This document shows, in pieces, positions 17,039-25,224 of a stretch of DNA of 64,000 nucleotides. The position numbers were made by a program, and so were the translations under genes. Source of the DNA: Streptomyces venezuelae (GTDB lineage: Bacteria; Actinomycetota; Actinomycetes; Streptomycetales; Streptomycetaceae); contig NZ_CP029191.1 of NCBI RefSeq assembly GCF_008642335.1, positions 4,154,001 to 4,218,000 on the forward strand. The letters run 5' to 3'. The stretch's first letter is position 1. Each line of letters opens with the position of its first letter. The notes under the pieces are model-generated. The model had not been told where the DNA came from, did no database searches, and worked only from the letters and a program-made list of their open reading frames with translations.

Positions 17039-17890
17039 ATGGTCAAACTGCGCGACCTCGACCCCAGCGCGTCCCCCCTCGACTACTACGGCTCGGAGCT
17101 GCGCCGCCTGCGCGAGGCGGCGGGCCTCAGCCAGTCGCAACTGGGCTCCTGCGTCTTCGTCACGGCGTCCCTCATCGGCCAGGTCGAGACGACGAGGAGG
17201 GTGCCGACGAGGGACTTCTCCGAGCGGGTGGACGCGGCGCTGGGAACGGATGGGCTCTTCTCGCGCCTGGTGGGGCTGGTCTTGCGGAGCCAGTTGCCGA
17301 CGTGGTTCCAGGCATACGCGGAGATGGAGGCTCGGGCGACCTACATCTCCACGTTCCAGGCGCAGTTGGTCTACGGACTGTTGCAGACCGAGGACTACGC
17401 ACGTGCCGTACTGGGAGCCAGGACTGACAACAACCTGGATGCCAGTACGGCGGCACGAATGGAGCGGCAGCGCATCCTTGAGCGTGAGAACGCACCGCTG
17501 ATGTGGGTGGTGCTGAGTGAGGCAGTGCTGCACCAAGAAATCGGCGGTCACGCTGTCATGCGAGACCAGCTTGCACACCTCGCGAACCTGTCCGCGCGGC
17601 GGGAGTGGGCCAGGCTTCAGGTGCTGCCCTTCACGGTTGGGGCACATGCTGGTCTGCCCGGCTCGTTCACCCTGCTCCGCTTCGAGAACGACCCGGATCT
17701 CGTCTATACGGAGGACTTCGTCCAGGGGCACATGACCGCGAACCCGCAAGCCCTCAAGGAGGGTTCACTCCGTTACGATCATTTGCGAGCCGCCGCGCTC
17801 TCCGTGGAGTCCTCGGCGGCGCTAATCGCCCGCGTAATGGAGGAGCGTTATGGGGACAAGCCAGAAGCTGACGGGCATCGCGTGGCGTAA
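17039..17890 (+). CDS. XRE-family regulator with DUF5753 domain (WhiJ-like)
   Basis: A 283-residue protein. The N-terminal helix-turn-helix is ELRRLREAAGLSQSQLGSCVFVTASLIGQVETTRRVP (residues 19-55) and the C-terminal DUF5753 sensor-like domain starts near residue 95 (FQAYAEMEARATYISTFQAQLVYGLLQTEDYARAVL). The VLSEAVLHQEIGG and LPGSFTLLRF stretches are typical. These proteins form large paralogous families in Streptomyces and pair with DUF397 partners; some, such as WhiJ, govern development. Its 3' end overlaps the DUF397 gene by 41 bases, so the two are co-translated. Confidence 0.92.
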   Translation: MVKLRDLDPSASPLDYYGSELRRLREAAGLSQSQLGSCVFVTASLIGQVETTRRVPTRDFSERVDAALGTDGLFSRLVGLVLRSQLPTWFQAYAEMEARATYISTFQAQLVYGLLQTEDYARAVLGARTDNNLDASTAARMERQRILERENAPLMWVVLSEAVLHQEIGGHAVMRDQLAHLANLSARREWARLQVLPFTVGAHAGLPGSFTLLRFENDPDLVYTEDFVQGHMTANPQALKEGSLRYDHLRAAALSVESSAALIARVMEERYGDKPEADGHRVA

Positions 17891-18074
17891 GTCGTCCTAC
17901 AGCTCGGACACTGGCGGCGAATGCATAGAACTCGCCCAAGCCCAGTGCAACGAAACCGTAGCCGTGCGGGACAGCAAGAACCCCACCGGCCCCACCTTCA
18001 CCGTCACCCGAACCGCCTTCACCCACTTCATCGCCGCCGCAGCTAGCGGAGATCTGACGCGACCCGCGAGGTAA
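17850..18074 (+). CDS. DUF397 protein, partner of the XRE regulator
   Basis: A 74-residue DUF397 protein with the full family signature: WRKSSYSSDTGGECIELA, VAVRDSKNPTGPTFTVTRTAFTHFIAAA. It starts inside the XRE gene, with AGGAG seven bases before ATG 17850. Known family members act with the XRE partner, probably as an antagonist or cofactor. The last 32 bases overlap the convergent SGNH lipoprotein gene. Confidence 0.92.
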   Translation: MGTSQKLTGIAWRKSSYSSDTGGECIELAQAQCNETVAVRDSKNPTGPTFTVTRTAFTHFIAAAASGDLTRPAR

Positions 18075-18984
18075 CCGCCTCGGCCATCCGCCGGATGCCC
18101 GGCGAACGCACCGGGCACGGGCGGGACTTCGCCGTGGTGGGCGCAAGACAGAAGTGCAGGTAATCGTCCTTCTCGCGGTGGAGAGCCGTGAGCCCCGCAC
18201 CCGGCTCCGTGCAGTACTCCGGGTGAGCCCGCTCGTACGCCGTGCACGGCAACTTCTCCACCCACGTATAGCGATCCGCGCCCGGAGCCACCGTCCTGCC
18301 CGCGTCGGCGACGAGGCCACCCGTGGCGCGGGCCTGCGCCTGGTAGATGGCGTTGACGCGGCGGACGCGGTCGGGCGTGATCGGGTCGGGGCCCTGGAGG
18401 ACCCAGACGACACGGGCCCGCCCACCCCCCGCTCCCCGGATCTGCGCGGCCAACCGCCGCGCGTCCGCCGCGTACCGGTCGAGATACTCCGCCCGCCGCT
18501 TGTCGTACGTGATCCCCTTCATGCAGGGCGTGTAGCCCCACGCGTTGCCCCAGAACTGGAGGACGACGTAGTCGGGCCGCTGCGCCCGTACGAGAGCCGC
18601 CGCCTTGTCCTTGTCGGGGACGAGGGAGTCCTCACCCGTGCCGTCGAGGTAGTCGCAGAGGGTCGTCCCGGAGTAGGGCGCGCTCCGGTAGCGCGCACCG
18701 AGGCGGGACTTCAGCTGCTGCCCCAGGACGACCTGGTTCTCCATGGCGAGGGAGTCGCCGAGGTAGAGGACCTTGGGGGCGCGCGAGGACTTGTCCGGGG
18801 CGTCGCGCGCGGCACGCTCGCGAGGCGTGGCGGACGGCTCAGGAGGCGTCGCGGGCGTGGACGCCTCGGGAAGGTCCGCCGGCGCCGCGTCCCCGGCGCC
18901 GGGGTCCCCGCACGCGCCCAGCAACAGCACCCCGGTGAGAACCCCCGCGCCCCACAGACTCCGCGTCCCGGTCCGCTTCCGCAT
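18043..18984 (-). CDS. SGNH-fold secreted lipoprotein
   Basis: A 313-residue protein with a lipoprotein signal (GVLTGVLLLGAC, lipidated Cys 25), then a Pro/Thr/Ala-rich spacer to about residue 65. The SGNH-like domain follows: VLYLGDSLAMENQ with the block I GDS serine, YVVLQFWGNAWGY in the block III position (Gly-Asn instead of GxND), and DYLHFCLAPTTAK with a C-terminal Asp...His pair. Cys pairs suggest disulfides. It resembles actinobacterial SGNH/DUF459-type proteins thought to act on cell-envelope acyl groups. GGGAG supports ATG 18984. Confidence 0.75.
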   Translation of the reverse strand: MRKRTGTRSLWGAGVLTGVLLLGACGDPGAGDAAPADLPEASTPATPPEPSATPRERAARDAPDKSSRAPKVLYLGDSLAMENQVVLGQQLKSRLGARYRSAPYSGTTLCDYLDGTGEDSLVPDKDKAAALVRAQRPDYVVLQFWGNAWGYTPCMKGITYDKRRAEYLDRYAADARRLAAQIRGAGGGRARVVWVLQGPDPITPDRVRRVNAIYQAQARATGGLVADAGRTVAPGADRYTWVEKLPCTAYERAHPEYCTEPGAGLTALHREKDDYLHFCLAPTTAKSRPCPVRSPGIRRMAEAVTSRVASDLR

Positions 18985-19078
18985 GCGGCAACTCCCGCCC
19001 CAGACAGCCGAAATGGCCCTTAGGCAAACACACGGGCGACGGGGAAGGAAGACCTCCGCAGGCCAAGCCGCGCGCGGG

Positions 19079-20239
19079 TCATCGACGCTCGGCGCGCGCG
19101 AAACGGTGGGCCAGCGCCCGGAAGGACTCCTTCGGCTCCCAGTGCCAGGGGGAATCGGGGTCCTCGGGCCGCTTCCGCAGGACCTTGGCGAGCCCGTAGC
19201 TCGCGACGTCGAGGTCGTGGCGGGGCGAGTCCGGCCGGTGCGGCAGTTCGGGGCTGACGAACTGGTAGACCAGCGCGGCGTGCAGGTTCATGGACTCGAA
19301 GACGTCGAAGACGTCGGAGAGGTAAGCGGCCTGGGTACGTTCGCTGCGCTTGAGCCCACCCGTGATCACCGGCGGCTCCACGGAGTAGTCGACCGACTCG
19401 TACCACCCCATGCCCCCGTCCTGCGGAGCCCCCTCGTACGTGCAGGAGCCGCACTCGGTGATGGCGACGGGCTTGCCCCAACGGGTGTGCGGGGAGAGGT
19501 CCTTCACGTAGCCGCGCGCGCTGCCGTGGTAGCCGTAGTAGTTCACGCTGACGAGGTCGAAGAGGGACCAGTCGACGTCGTCGTCGTGGGCGGCACCGTA
19601 CGTCAGCGGGCCGCGGAAGACGCGGCGGCCGGTCTTCGCGGCGAGCCCGACGAAGCGCCGCACTTCCCGGACCATCCGCTCGGGGTCGTAGTTGCCCTTG
19701 AGGATGTTCCGCACCCGCTCCAGCGCGTCGGCACCCGGCACGATCCCGGGCACGAACAGCACGAACTCGCATCCGACACTGAGGTACACGCGGGCCCCTT
19801 GCCGCCGCATGCGTTCGGCGTGCCGGCCGGTCTCGGCGAGATGGTCGAGGATGTCCCGCTCCGGGACGTCGGCGAGGCGGGGCTGGAGCCAGACGTGCAG
19901 GCCGTGCTCGGCGGCTTCGGAGGCGGTCGCGGCGAGGCGGTCGACGCCGGTGCCATACACGGAGACGGAGTTGGCGTGCAGCTCATGGCGGATGGCACGC
20001 AGGTCGCGCCGCATGCGCCGCGCGCTCCACGCGGTGGCGGGCCCGTCCCCGTCCCCCACCTCGTAACAGACGCCGCGATACCGCAGTCCTTGCCGTTCGC
20101 CCGCCCTGGCGGCGGCGTTCCCTGCCCCCGCAGTCAGCGCCCCGGCGGCGACCGCGGCCCCGACGGCCGCGCCCCCCACCAGAAACCGCCCCCGACTGAT
20201 CCCACCGATTGCGGCGATCCCACCGACGTCGTCCCGCAC
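19079..20239 (-). CDS. secreted TIM-barrel, glycoside-hydrolase-like protein
   Basis: A 386-residue protein with a possible Tat-type start (ISRGRFLVGGAAVGAAVAAGAL; only one of the paired arginines is standard). The domain from about residue 50 reads like a glycoside hydrolase barrel: GVCYEVGDG, LHANSVSVYG on an early strand, GLHVWLQPRL, ARVYLSVGCEFVLFVPG with a Glu in the acid position, FDLVSVNYYGYHG, and PVAITECGSCTYEG with a strand-7 Glu. No specific GH family was identified and the substrate is unknown. GTG 20239 follows GGGAGG. Confidence 0.65.
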   Translation of the reverse strand: MRDDVGGIAAIGGISRGRFLVGGAAVGAAVAAGALTAGAGNAAARAGERQGLRYRGVCYEVGDGDGPATAWSARRMRRDLRAIRHELHANSVSVYGTGVDRLAATASEAAEHGLHVWLQPRLADVPERDILDHLAETGRHAERMRRQGARVYLSVGCEFVLFVPGIVPGADALERVRNILKGNYDPERMVREVRRFVGLAAKTGRRVFRGPLTYGAAHDDDVDWSLFDLVSVNYYGYHGSARGYVKDLSPHTRWGKPVAITECGSCTYEGAPQDGGMGWYESVDYSVEPPVITGGLKRSERTQAAYLSDVFDVFESMNLHAALVYQFVSPELPHRPDSPRHDLDVASYGLAKVLRKRPEDPDSPWHWEPKESFRALAHRFARAERR

Positions 20240-20388
20240 AGCGCCTCCCGTGATCCCGAACCGGCGGCGGCCCCAACCGCCGCCGTCCGGTGATCCCGAG
20301 CATGCCGATCAGCGCGGATCGCGCTCATCGCACTTTGGTCTATGCGTGGTCGCCGAAGGTCTGCGGGCGCGGACCCTTTCGGCGACCG

Positions 20389-20754
20389 TCAGCGGGCCAC
20401 GAACTGCGTGAGGATCGCCTGGACCTCGTAGATGTCGACGCCCTTCGTGAACGTCTTCTGCATCGGCGCGGGGTTGCCGGAGACCCAGATCTTCAGCTCC
20501 GCGTCGAGGTCGAAGTGGCCCGCGGTCTCCACGGCGAAGTGCGTGATGCTGCGGTACGGGACCGAGTGGTACTCGACCTTCTTGCCGGTGATCCCCTGCT
20601 TGTCGACCATGATCAGTCGACGGTCCGTGAACAGCATGGTGTCGCGTATCAGCGTGTACGCGGCGTGCACCTGCTCGCCGTGCCCGAGCAGCCGCGCGTA
20701 CTCGTTCTGCGCCTTCATCGGGTCGACGGTGTGCGCGTTTCCGAACAGTGCCAT
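20389..20754 (-). CDS. bacterial PH-domain protein (PF08000 type)
   Basis: A 121-residue soluble protein that is almost entirely a bacterial pleckstrin-homology domain: EYARLLGHGEQVHAAYTLIRDTMLFTDRRLIMVDKQGITGKKVEYHSVPYRSITHFAVETAG...DLDAELKIWVSG. The FTDRRLIMVDKQGITGKK segment is the family hallmark. ATG 20754 has a run of G six bases upstream; a longer frame reaching 20811 lacks a site. Its role is unknown. Confidence 0.85.
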   Translation of the reverse strand: MALFGNAHTVDPMKAQNEYARLLGHGEQVHAAYTLIRDTMLFTDRRLIMVDKQGITGKKVEYHSVPYRSITHFAVETAGHFDLDAELKIWVSGNPAPMQKTFTKGVDIYEVQAILTQFVAR

Positions 20755-20811
20755 GTCAGGCCCCCCTTGGTGGTTCCACGGCCCGCATCGTGGGATGCGG
20801 GATCTCGCCAC

Positions 20812-20928
20812 TGTACGGGGGTGGGTGGGGGAGCGTCGAAGATCTGTGCGACGGGGCGGGGCGGGTCGAGTGGGGTGGGGTGGGGCGAGGTGGCGCGGGT
20901 CGCGTCGCGGGTCGCGGGTGGCGGGGGC
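20812..20928. other. G-run-rich spacer, possible quadruplex
   Basis: The 174-base gap between the PH and SARP genes contains many runs of three or more G on the plus strand (e.g. GGGGTGGGGTGGGGCG near 20874). Several runs are separated by one to four bases, enough for a quadruplex. Nothing else was seen. Confidence 0.4.
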
Positions 20929-23900
20929 TCAGATGGGTGGCAGGCGGTCCGGTGGCGATGCGGCGCCCCGCGCGAACGCCTCCGCGTACGCGGTCCCGCC
21001 GAGCGCGGTGCGTGCCGCCGCCTCGATCCGGTCCACGTCGCCGCGTTCGGCCGGCGGCAGCGGGGCGCCCACGCTGCGGCGGGCCGCGTCGGCCGCGCCG
21101 AGCAGCTCCGCGGCCCGAACGGGTGCGCCCGACACGGCCGCCGCGCCCGCGAGGCCCTCCAGGGAGAGGGCGACGGCACGTGGCTCGGCGAGGGCGCGGG
21201 CGGTCTTGAGGCCGAGGAGGTGGTGGGCCTCGGCACCGGGCCCGTCGCCGCGCAACTCCGCGATGAAGCCGAGCTCGGCGTGGCGCAGGTGGTCGCCGGC
21301 CGGGGAGGACACGTCGGCGTGCCGGTCCCGGATACGCGTCAGGTGCGCCTCCGCCGCGTCGAGGTCGCCGGAGCGGCGGGCGCCGAGAGCGAGGCCCATC
21401 TCGGCGTGGATCTGGCCGTAGCGGTAGCCGTGGGCGGAGGCGAGATCGTGGGCCTGGGTGTGCAGGTCGTGGGCGCGGTCCCAGTCGTGCGTGAGCAGGG
21501 CGAGCCGGCCGAGGCCGGAGAGGCGGGCGGCGACCTCCGCCTGGAGGCCCAGCTCGCGCGCGATGACGAGCCCCTCCTCCTGGCGGCGCGCGGCCTCCGC
21601 GTAGTCGCCCTTGATCTCGGCGAGCGCGGCGAGCGGCGCGACGGTCTGCAGCTCGCCCCAGCGGTCGCCGAGCCCGGCGAAGAGGGCAGCGGCGCGTCCC
21701 CCGTCGCGGGCAATGGTGTCGAGGTCGCCACGGATCAGCGCGTGCATGGCACGCAGGGCGAGCGCGGCGGCGGTGGTCCACTGGTCGCCGGTACGGGTGG
21801 CGAGGGCGAGGGCCCGCGCGTTGACCTCCTCGCTGGCGGAGGGGTCGCCCGCGCTGAAGACGGCGTAGGCGTGGAGCCAGAGGGTGCGGGGGGTCGTGGC
21901 GGTGGCTGTGGCCGTAGCGGTGGCAGTGGCGGTGGTGGGTGGGGTGGTGCGGTGTGCGGGGGCGGGGGGCAGGTCGCCGGTCAGAAGCCGGAACACCGTG
22001 AGCAGGCGGGTCAGTTCGCCGATGCCGGGCGACGCGGAGGGCGCGTTGCCGGGGACGGTGGCGGGTGTGTCGGCGGAGGTGGCGTCGGCCGCGCTGCCGA
22101 GCGGGTCACCGCTCGCGACGCCGGGCGGGGTGGCGAGTCCGTCGCCGGGTGCCGCGGTGGATGTGTTGCCGGGGGTGGCCCCGGCCGCGCTGCCGAGCGG
22201 GTCACCGCTCGCGACACCGCATGCGTTGCTGAGCGTCGTCGTCAGCGCACGCCGTGCCTCCGTGAGGCGCCCCCGCAGCAGCCACCACCACGTGAGCGCA
22301 GCGGCAAGCCGTACCGCTTCGTCCCGTGACGGGTACCCATCCGCCTCGTCCCGGCAGGGGTGCCCATCCGCCTGGCCCCGCGTGGGGTGCCGTTCCGTCT
22401 CGCCTCGGGAGGGGTGCCCATCCGCCTCGTCCCGGCAGGGGTGCTGTTCCGTCTCGTCCCGGCTGGGGTGCCGGACCGCCTCGCCCCCCGCAGGGCCCCG
22501 TACCGCCTCGTCCAGCGCCGCCCGCAGGTTCGCCGCCTCCGCGTCCAGGCGGGACAGCCAGCGCCGTTGGGCGCCGTCGCGCAGGCGGGGCTCGGCGTGT
22601 TCGGCGAGGGCCAGGTAGTGGCGGAGGTGCCGTTCCCGTACGCCCGCGAGGTCCTCCATCGCCTCCAGCCGCTCCATCGCGTACGCCGACACGGACTCCA
22701 GGAGCCGGTAACGCGGCGCCGTCCCCGCGGGGCCGGGGGCCATGACGACCAGGGAACGGTCGACGAGGCGCGTCACCAGGTCGAGGACCTCGTCGCGGGT
22801 CACCCCGTCACCCGCGCAGACCGCCTCCGCCGCGTCCAGCGTGCAGCCGTCGCGGTGCACGGCGAGGCGGCGCAGCACGATGCGCTCGGGCGCGGTGAGC
22901 AGCTCCCAGCTCCAGTCGATCATCGCGCGCAGCGTCTGCTGGCGGGCGGGGGCGCCGCGCCGCCCGGAGGTGAGGAGGCGGAACCGGTCGTTCAGCCGGT
23001 CCGCCAACTCCCGTACGCCCAAGGCCCGTACGCGCGTCGCGGCGAGTTCGAGCGCGAGCGGGATGCCGTCGAGACGGCGGCAGATCTCCGCGACGGCCGC
23101 CTCGTCGTCCCCGCCGGGGAGCAGGGAGAAACCGGGGGCCGCCGCCGCGGCACGGGCGGCGAAGAGCTGGACCGCGTCCGCGGCGGGGAGCGGCTCCACG
23201 AGGAAGACGGTCTCGCCGGTCAGGCCCAGCGGTTCCTGGCTCGTGGCCAGGATGCGGAGGCCCGGCGCGGCACGCAGCAGCGTGTCCGCGAGTGCGGCGG
23301 CCTCGTCGACGACCTGCTCGCAGTTGTCGAGGACGAGGAGCGTGCGGCGGTCGCGGAGGGCGGCGGTCAGGCGGTCGAGCGGGGTGGCGGGGGCGGCCGC
23401 GGCGGGGGCTCCGGGGGGCGTGTCGTCGCGGAGGCCGAGGGCGGCCGAGACGGAGACGGCGAGGTCGGCGAGGGTGCTGTCGCCGCGCAGCGAGGCGAGC
23501 TCCACGAGCCGGACGTCCACGGGGGTCGCGGGCGCGGCCGCCACGGACGCCGCCGCTTCCAGCGCCAGGCGGGTCTTGCCGACGCCACCGGGACCGGTGA
23601 GCGTCACGAGCCGTGCGGAGGCGAGCAGTTCACCGACGTCCGCCACGGCCCGGTCGCGGCCTATGAGGGCGGTGAGGGGGAGGGGGAGGTGGAGGGGGAG
23701 GTGCGCACCCTCTCGGCCCGCAGCTGGACCGGCGCTCCGGGCCGGGGCCGGGCCCACGCCGGGGGCGGTACCCGGCTCCGCCACGCCCGGGGCGATACCC
23801 GGCTCCGCCATGCCCGGGTCGATATCCGGCTCCGCCATGCCCGGGTCGACACCCGGCTCCGTCGGGCGGCGGGTCAGCGCCGGGTCCTGGCGGAGGATCG

Positions 23901-24612
23901 CCTCGTGGAGGGACGTCAGCTCCGGCCCCGGGTCGACGCCAAGCTCCGCCGCCAACCGCTGCCGCAGCCCCGCGTACGACGCGAGCGCCTCGCTCTGCCG
24001 CCCCGCCAGATACAGCGCCCGCATCTGCACCGCCCGCAACCGCTCCCTCAGCGGGTGTCGGGCCACCAGGTCCGCCAACTCACCCGTGAGCAACGTATGG
24101 TCGCCCGCCGCGAGCCGCGCCTCCGCCCGCTCCTCCAGCACGGCGAGGCGCTGCTCCGCGAGCCGGTCCACTGACGCGCGTACGAACTCCGCGTCGGCCA
24201 GATCGGCGTAGGCAGGCCCCCGCCACCACGCGAGCGCCTCCCCCAGCGCGTCCGCCCGCGCCCGCGGGTCCTGTGCCCGCCGCGCCTCCTCGACCAGGGC
24301 GCGGAACCGGTCCGCGTCCACCTCGTCGCCCGCCGCCGCGTCGAGCCGCAGACGGTAACCGGGCGGCTGGTGCACCACGCGGTCCCGGCCGAGGACGCGG
24401 CGCAGCTGGGACACCTTGGCCTGGAGGGCGTTGGCGGGGTTGCCGGGCGGCGCGTCGCCCCAGAGGTCGTCGATGAGCCGGTCCGCGGAGACCGGCCGCC
24501 CCTCGTGCACCAGAAGGTCGGCGAGGAGAGCCCTGACCTTCGCCTCGGGAACCTTGACCGGCTCCCCCTCGCCGTCCCACACCGCCAGTGGACCCAGCAC
24601 CCCGAACCGCAT
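20929..24612 (-). CDS. large SARP-type regulator (DNA-binding, BTAD, NB-ARC, TPR)
   Basis: A 1227-residue AfsR-like regulator. The start at ATG 24612 ([19 protein letters not shown]) is the canonical SARP N-terminus; the open frame before it is the repeat array. Domains: OmpR-type winged helix (1-95), BTAD (about 100-245), an ATPase module with Walker [14 protein letters not shown] near 340 and Walker [11 protein letters not shown], then [19 protein letters not shown] (GLPLAL-type motif), and a C-terminal TPR region. Two low-complexity stretches interrupt it: a [12 protein letters not shown] repeat near 250-280 and a 9-residue HPSRDEADG-like repeat near 710-760. SARPs bind direct repeats with RNA polymerase at secondary-metabolism promoters. 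It has no evident cluster nearby except the diketopiperazine locus 2 kb away. Confidence 0.9.
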   Translation of the reverse strand: MRFGVLGPLAVWDGEGEPVKVPEAKVRALLADLLVHEGRPVSADRLIDDLWGDAPPGNPANALQAKVSQLRRVLGRDRVVHQPPGYRLRLDAAAGDEVDADRFRALVEEARRAQDPRARADALGEALAWWRGPAYADLADAEFVRASVDRLAEQRLAVLEERAEARLAAGDHTLLTGELADLVARHPLRERLRAVQMRALYLAGRQSEALASYAGLRQRLAAELGVDPGPELTSLHEAILRQDPALTRRPTEPGVDPGMAEPDIDPGMAEPGIAPGVAEPGTAPGVGPAPARSAGPAAGREGAHLPLHLPLPLTALIGRDRAVADVGELLASARLVTLTGPGGVGKTRLALEAAASVAAAPATPVDVRLVELASLRGDSTLADLAVSVSAALGLRDDTPPGAPAAAAPATPLDRLTAALRDRRTLLVLDNCEQVVDEAAALADTLLRAAPGLRILATSQEPLGLTGETVFLVEPLPAADAVQLFAARAAAAAPGFSLLPGGDDEAAVAEICRRLDGIPLALELAATRVRALGVRELADRLNDRFRLLTSGRRGAPARQQTLRAMIDWSWELLTAPERIVLRRLAVHRDGCTLDAAEAVCAGDGVTRDEVLDLVTRLVDRSLVVMAPGPAGTAPRYRLLESVSAYAMERLEAMEDLAGVRERHLRHYLALAEHAEPRLRDGAQRRWLSRLDAEAANLRAALDEAVRGPAGGEAVRHPSRDETEQHPCRDEADGHPSRGETERHPTRGQADGHPCRDEADGYPSRDEAVRLAAALTWWWLLRGRLTEARRALTTTLSNACGVASGDPLGSAAGATPGNTSTAAPGDGLATPPGVASGDPLGSAADATSADTPATVPGNAPSASPGIGELTRLLTVFRLLTGDLPPAPAHRTTPPTTATATATATATATTPRTLWLHAYAVFSAGDPSASEEVNARALALATRTGDQWTTAAALALRAMHALIRGDLDTIARDGGRAAALFAGLGDRWGELQTVAPLAALAEIKGDYAEAARRQEEGLVIARELGLQAEVAARLSGLGRLALLTHDWDRAHDLHTQAHDLASAHGYRYGQIHAEMGLALGARRSGDLDAAEAHLTRIRDRHADVSSPAGDHLRHAELGFIAELRGDGPGAEAHHLLGLKTARALAEPRAVALSLEGLAGAAAVSGAPVRAAELLGAADAARRSVGAPLPPAERGDVDRIEAAARTALGGTAYAEAFARGAASPPDRLPPI
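22328..22484 (-). repeat. 27-bp tandem repeat inside the SARP gene
   Basis: Nearly six 27-bp units run in tandem, each encoding nine residues of the type DEADGHPCR or GETERHPTR. The units vary, mostly in the Asp/Glu/Gln and His positions. They insert a flexible charged loop in the linker before the TPR region and probably expand and contract. Confidence 0.8.
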
Positions 24613-24653
24613 GCGGATCACCGTACACAGCGTGTCCACCGGCCCTCCCGGGT

Positions 24654-24763
24654 GGACCGGCAGCGGATTGGTCGCGGACCGGCAGCGGACCGGCAGCGGA
24701 CCGGCAGCGGGCCCGCAACGGGCCCGCAACGAACCGTCAGTGAACCGTCAGCCGTCCCGAAGC
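24654..24763. promoter_or_regulatory. ten-unit 11-bp direct-repeat array, candidate SARP operator
   Basis: From 24654 the sequence divides without gaps into ten 11-bp units: four copies of GGACCGGCAGC, one GGATTGGTCGC, two GGGCCCGCAAC, GAACCGTCAGT, GAACCGTCAGC and CGTCCCGAAGC. The period is exactly 11 bp, one helical turn. SARP proteins are known to bind heptameric direct repeats 11 or 22 bp apart. The array lies 42 bases upstream of the SARP start and 67 upstream of the SDR-like gene. Autoregulation is the natural reading. Only experiment can separate this from a simple minisatellite. Confidence 0.6.
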
Positions 24764-24829
24764 GCCCGCGAGCACAGTCGTCCCCGTCAGCAGCAACCAA
24801 CCGGACAGCCGGAAGACGGGACCGAGCCG

Positions 24830-25153
24830 ATGCCCAAGTACGCAGGCAGGAAAGCCGTGGTCCTGGGCGGGGCGAACGGGTTCGGCCTCACCGTCGCCAA
24901 GCTGCTCGTCGAGGGCGGCGCCGAGGTCCTGGTGACCGGCGGCCCCGACGCGGACCTCGACGAGGCCGCCGTCGAGGTCGGCTCCTGCGCCCACGTCATC
25001 CGCTGCGACCCCGCCGACGTCGCGGCCGTCGAGGCGCTGGTCCCCGTGGTCAAGGCGCGGCTCGGCCGCGTCGACCTGCTCGTCGTCACGAGCGGCCACG
25101 ATGCCCCGCCCGGCTCCAGGGGCACCGGCCCCGCTCCCGCCCCCGCCCCGTAA
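24830..25153 (+). CDS. truncated short-chain dehydrogenase (Rossmann half only)
   Basis: A 107-residue protein matching the first ~90 residues of an SDR: KAVVLGGANGFGLTVAKLLVEGGAEVLVTGG (nucleotide-binding GxxxGxG), DEAAVEVGSCAHVIRCDPADVAAVEALV and GRVDLLVVTSGHD (NAG-like position). The catalytic Ser and YxxxK are absent, and the protein ends in a Pro/Ala tail (PPGSRGTGPAPAPAP). It therefore cannot catalyse SDR chemistry alone; it is a decayed gene or a small binding protein. ATG 24830 follows GGAAG. It is divergent from the SARP gene, and the MFS gene follows after 71 bases. Confidence 0.72.
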   Translation: MPKYAGRKAVVLGGANGFGLTVAKLLVEGGAEVLVTGGPDADLDEAAVEVGSCAHVIRCDPADVAAVEALVPVVKARLGRVDLLVVTSGHDAPPGSRGTGPAPAPAP

Positions 25154-25224
25154 GCCGCAATCCCCGGCTCCCCGCAGACCTCCGCACCCCCGCGACCCCG
25201 CAACACACCGATAGGACACCCGCG

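Noticed and set aside
22328-22484. Possible CRISPR-like array
   Set aside because: The 27-bp units are contiguous with no spacers, lie in frame in the SARP gene and vary as coding repeats do. No cas gene is present.
24654-24729. N-terminal extension of the SARP protein to 24729
   Set aside because: The extension would be translation of the 11-bp repeat array and lacks a ribosome site; ATG 24612 starts exactly at the conserved DNA-binding domain.
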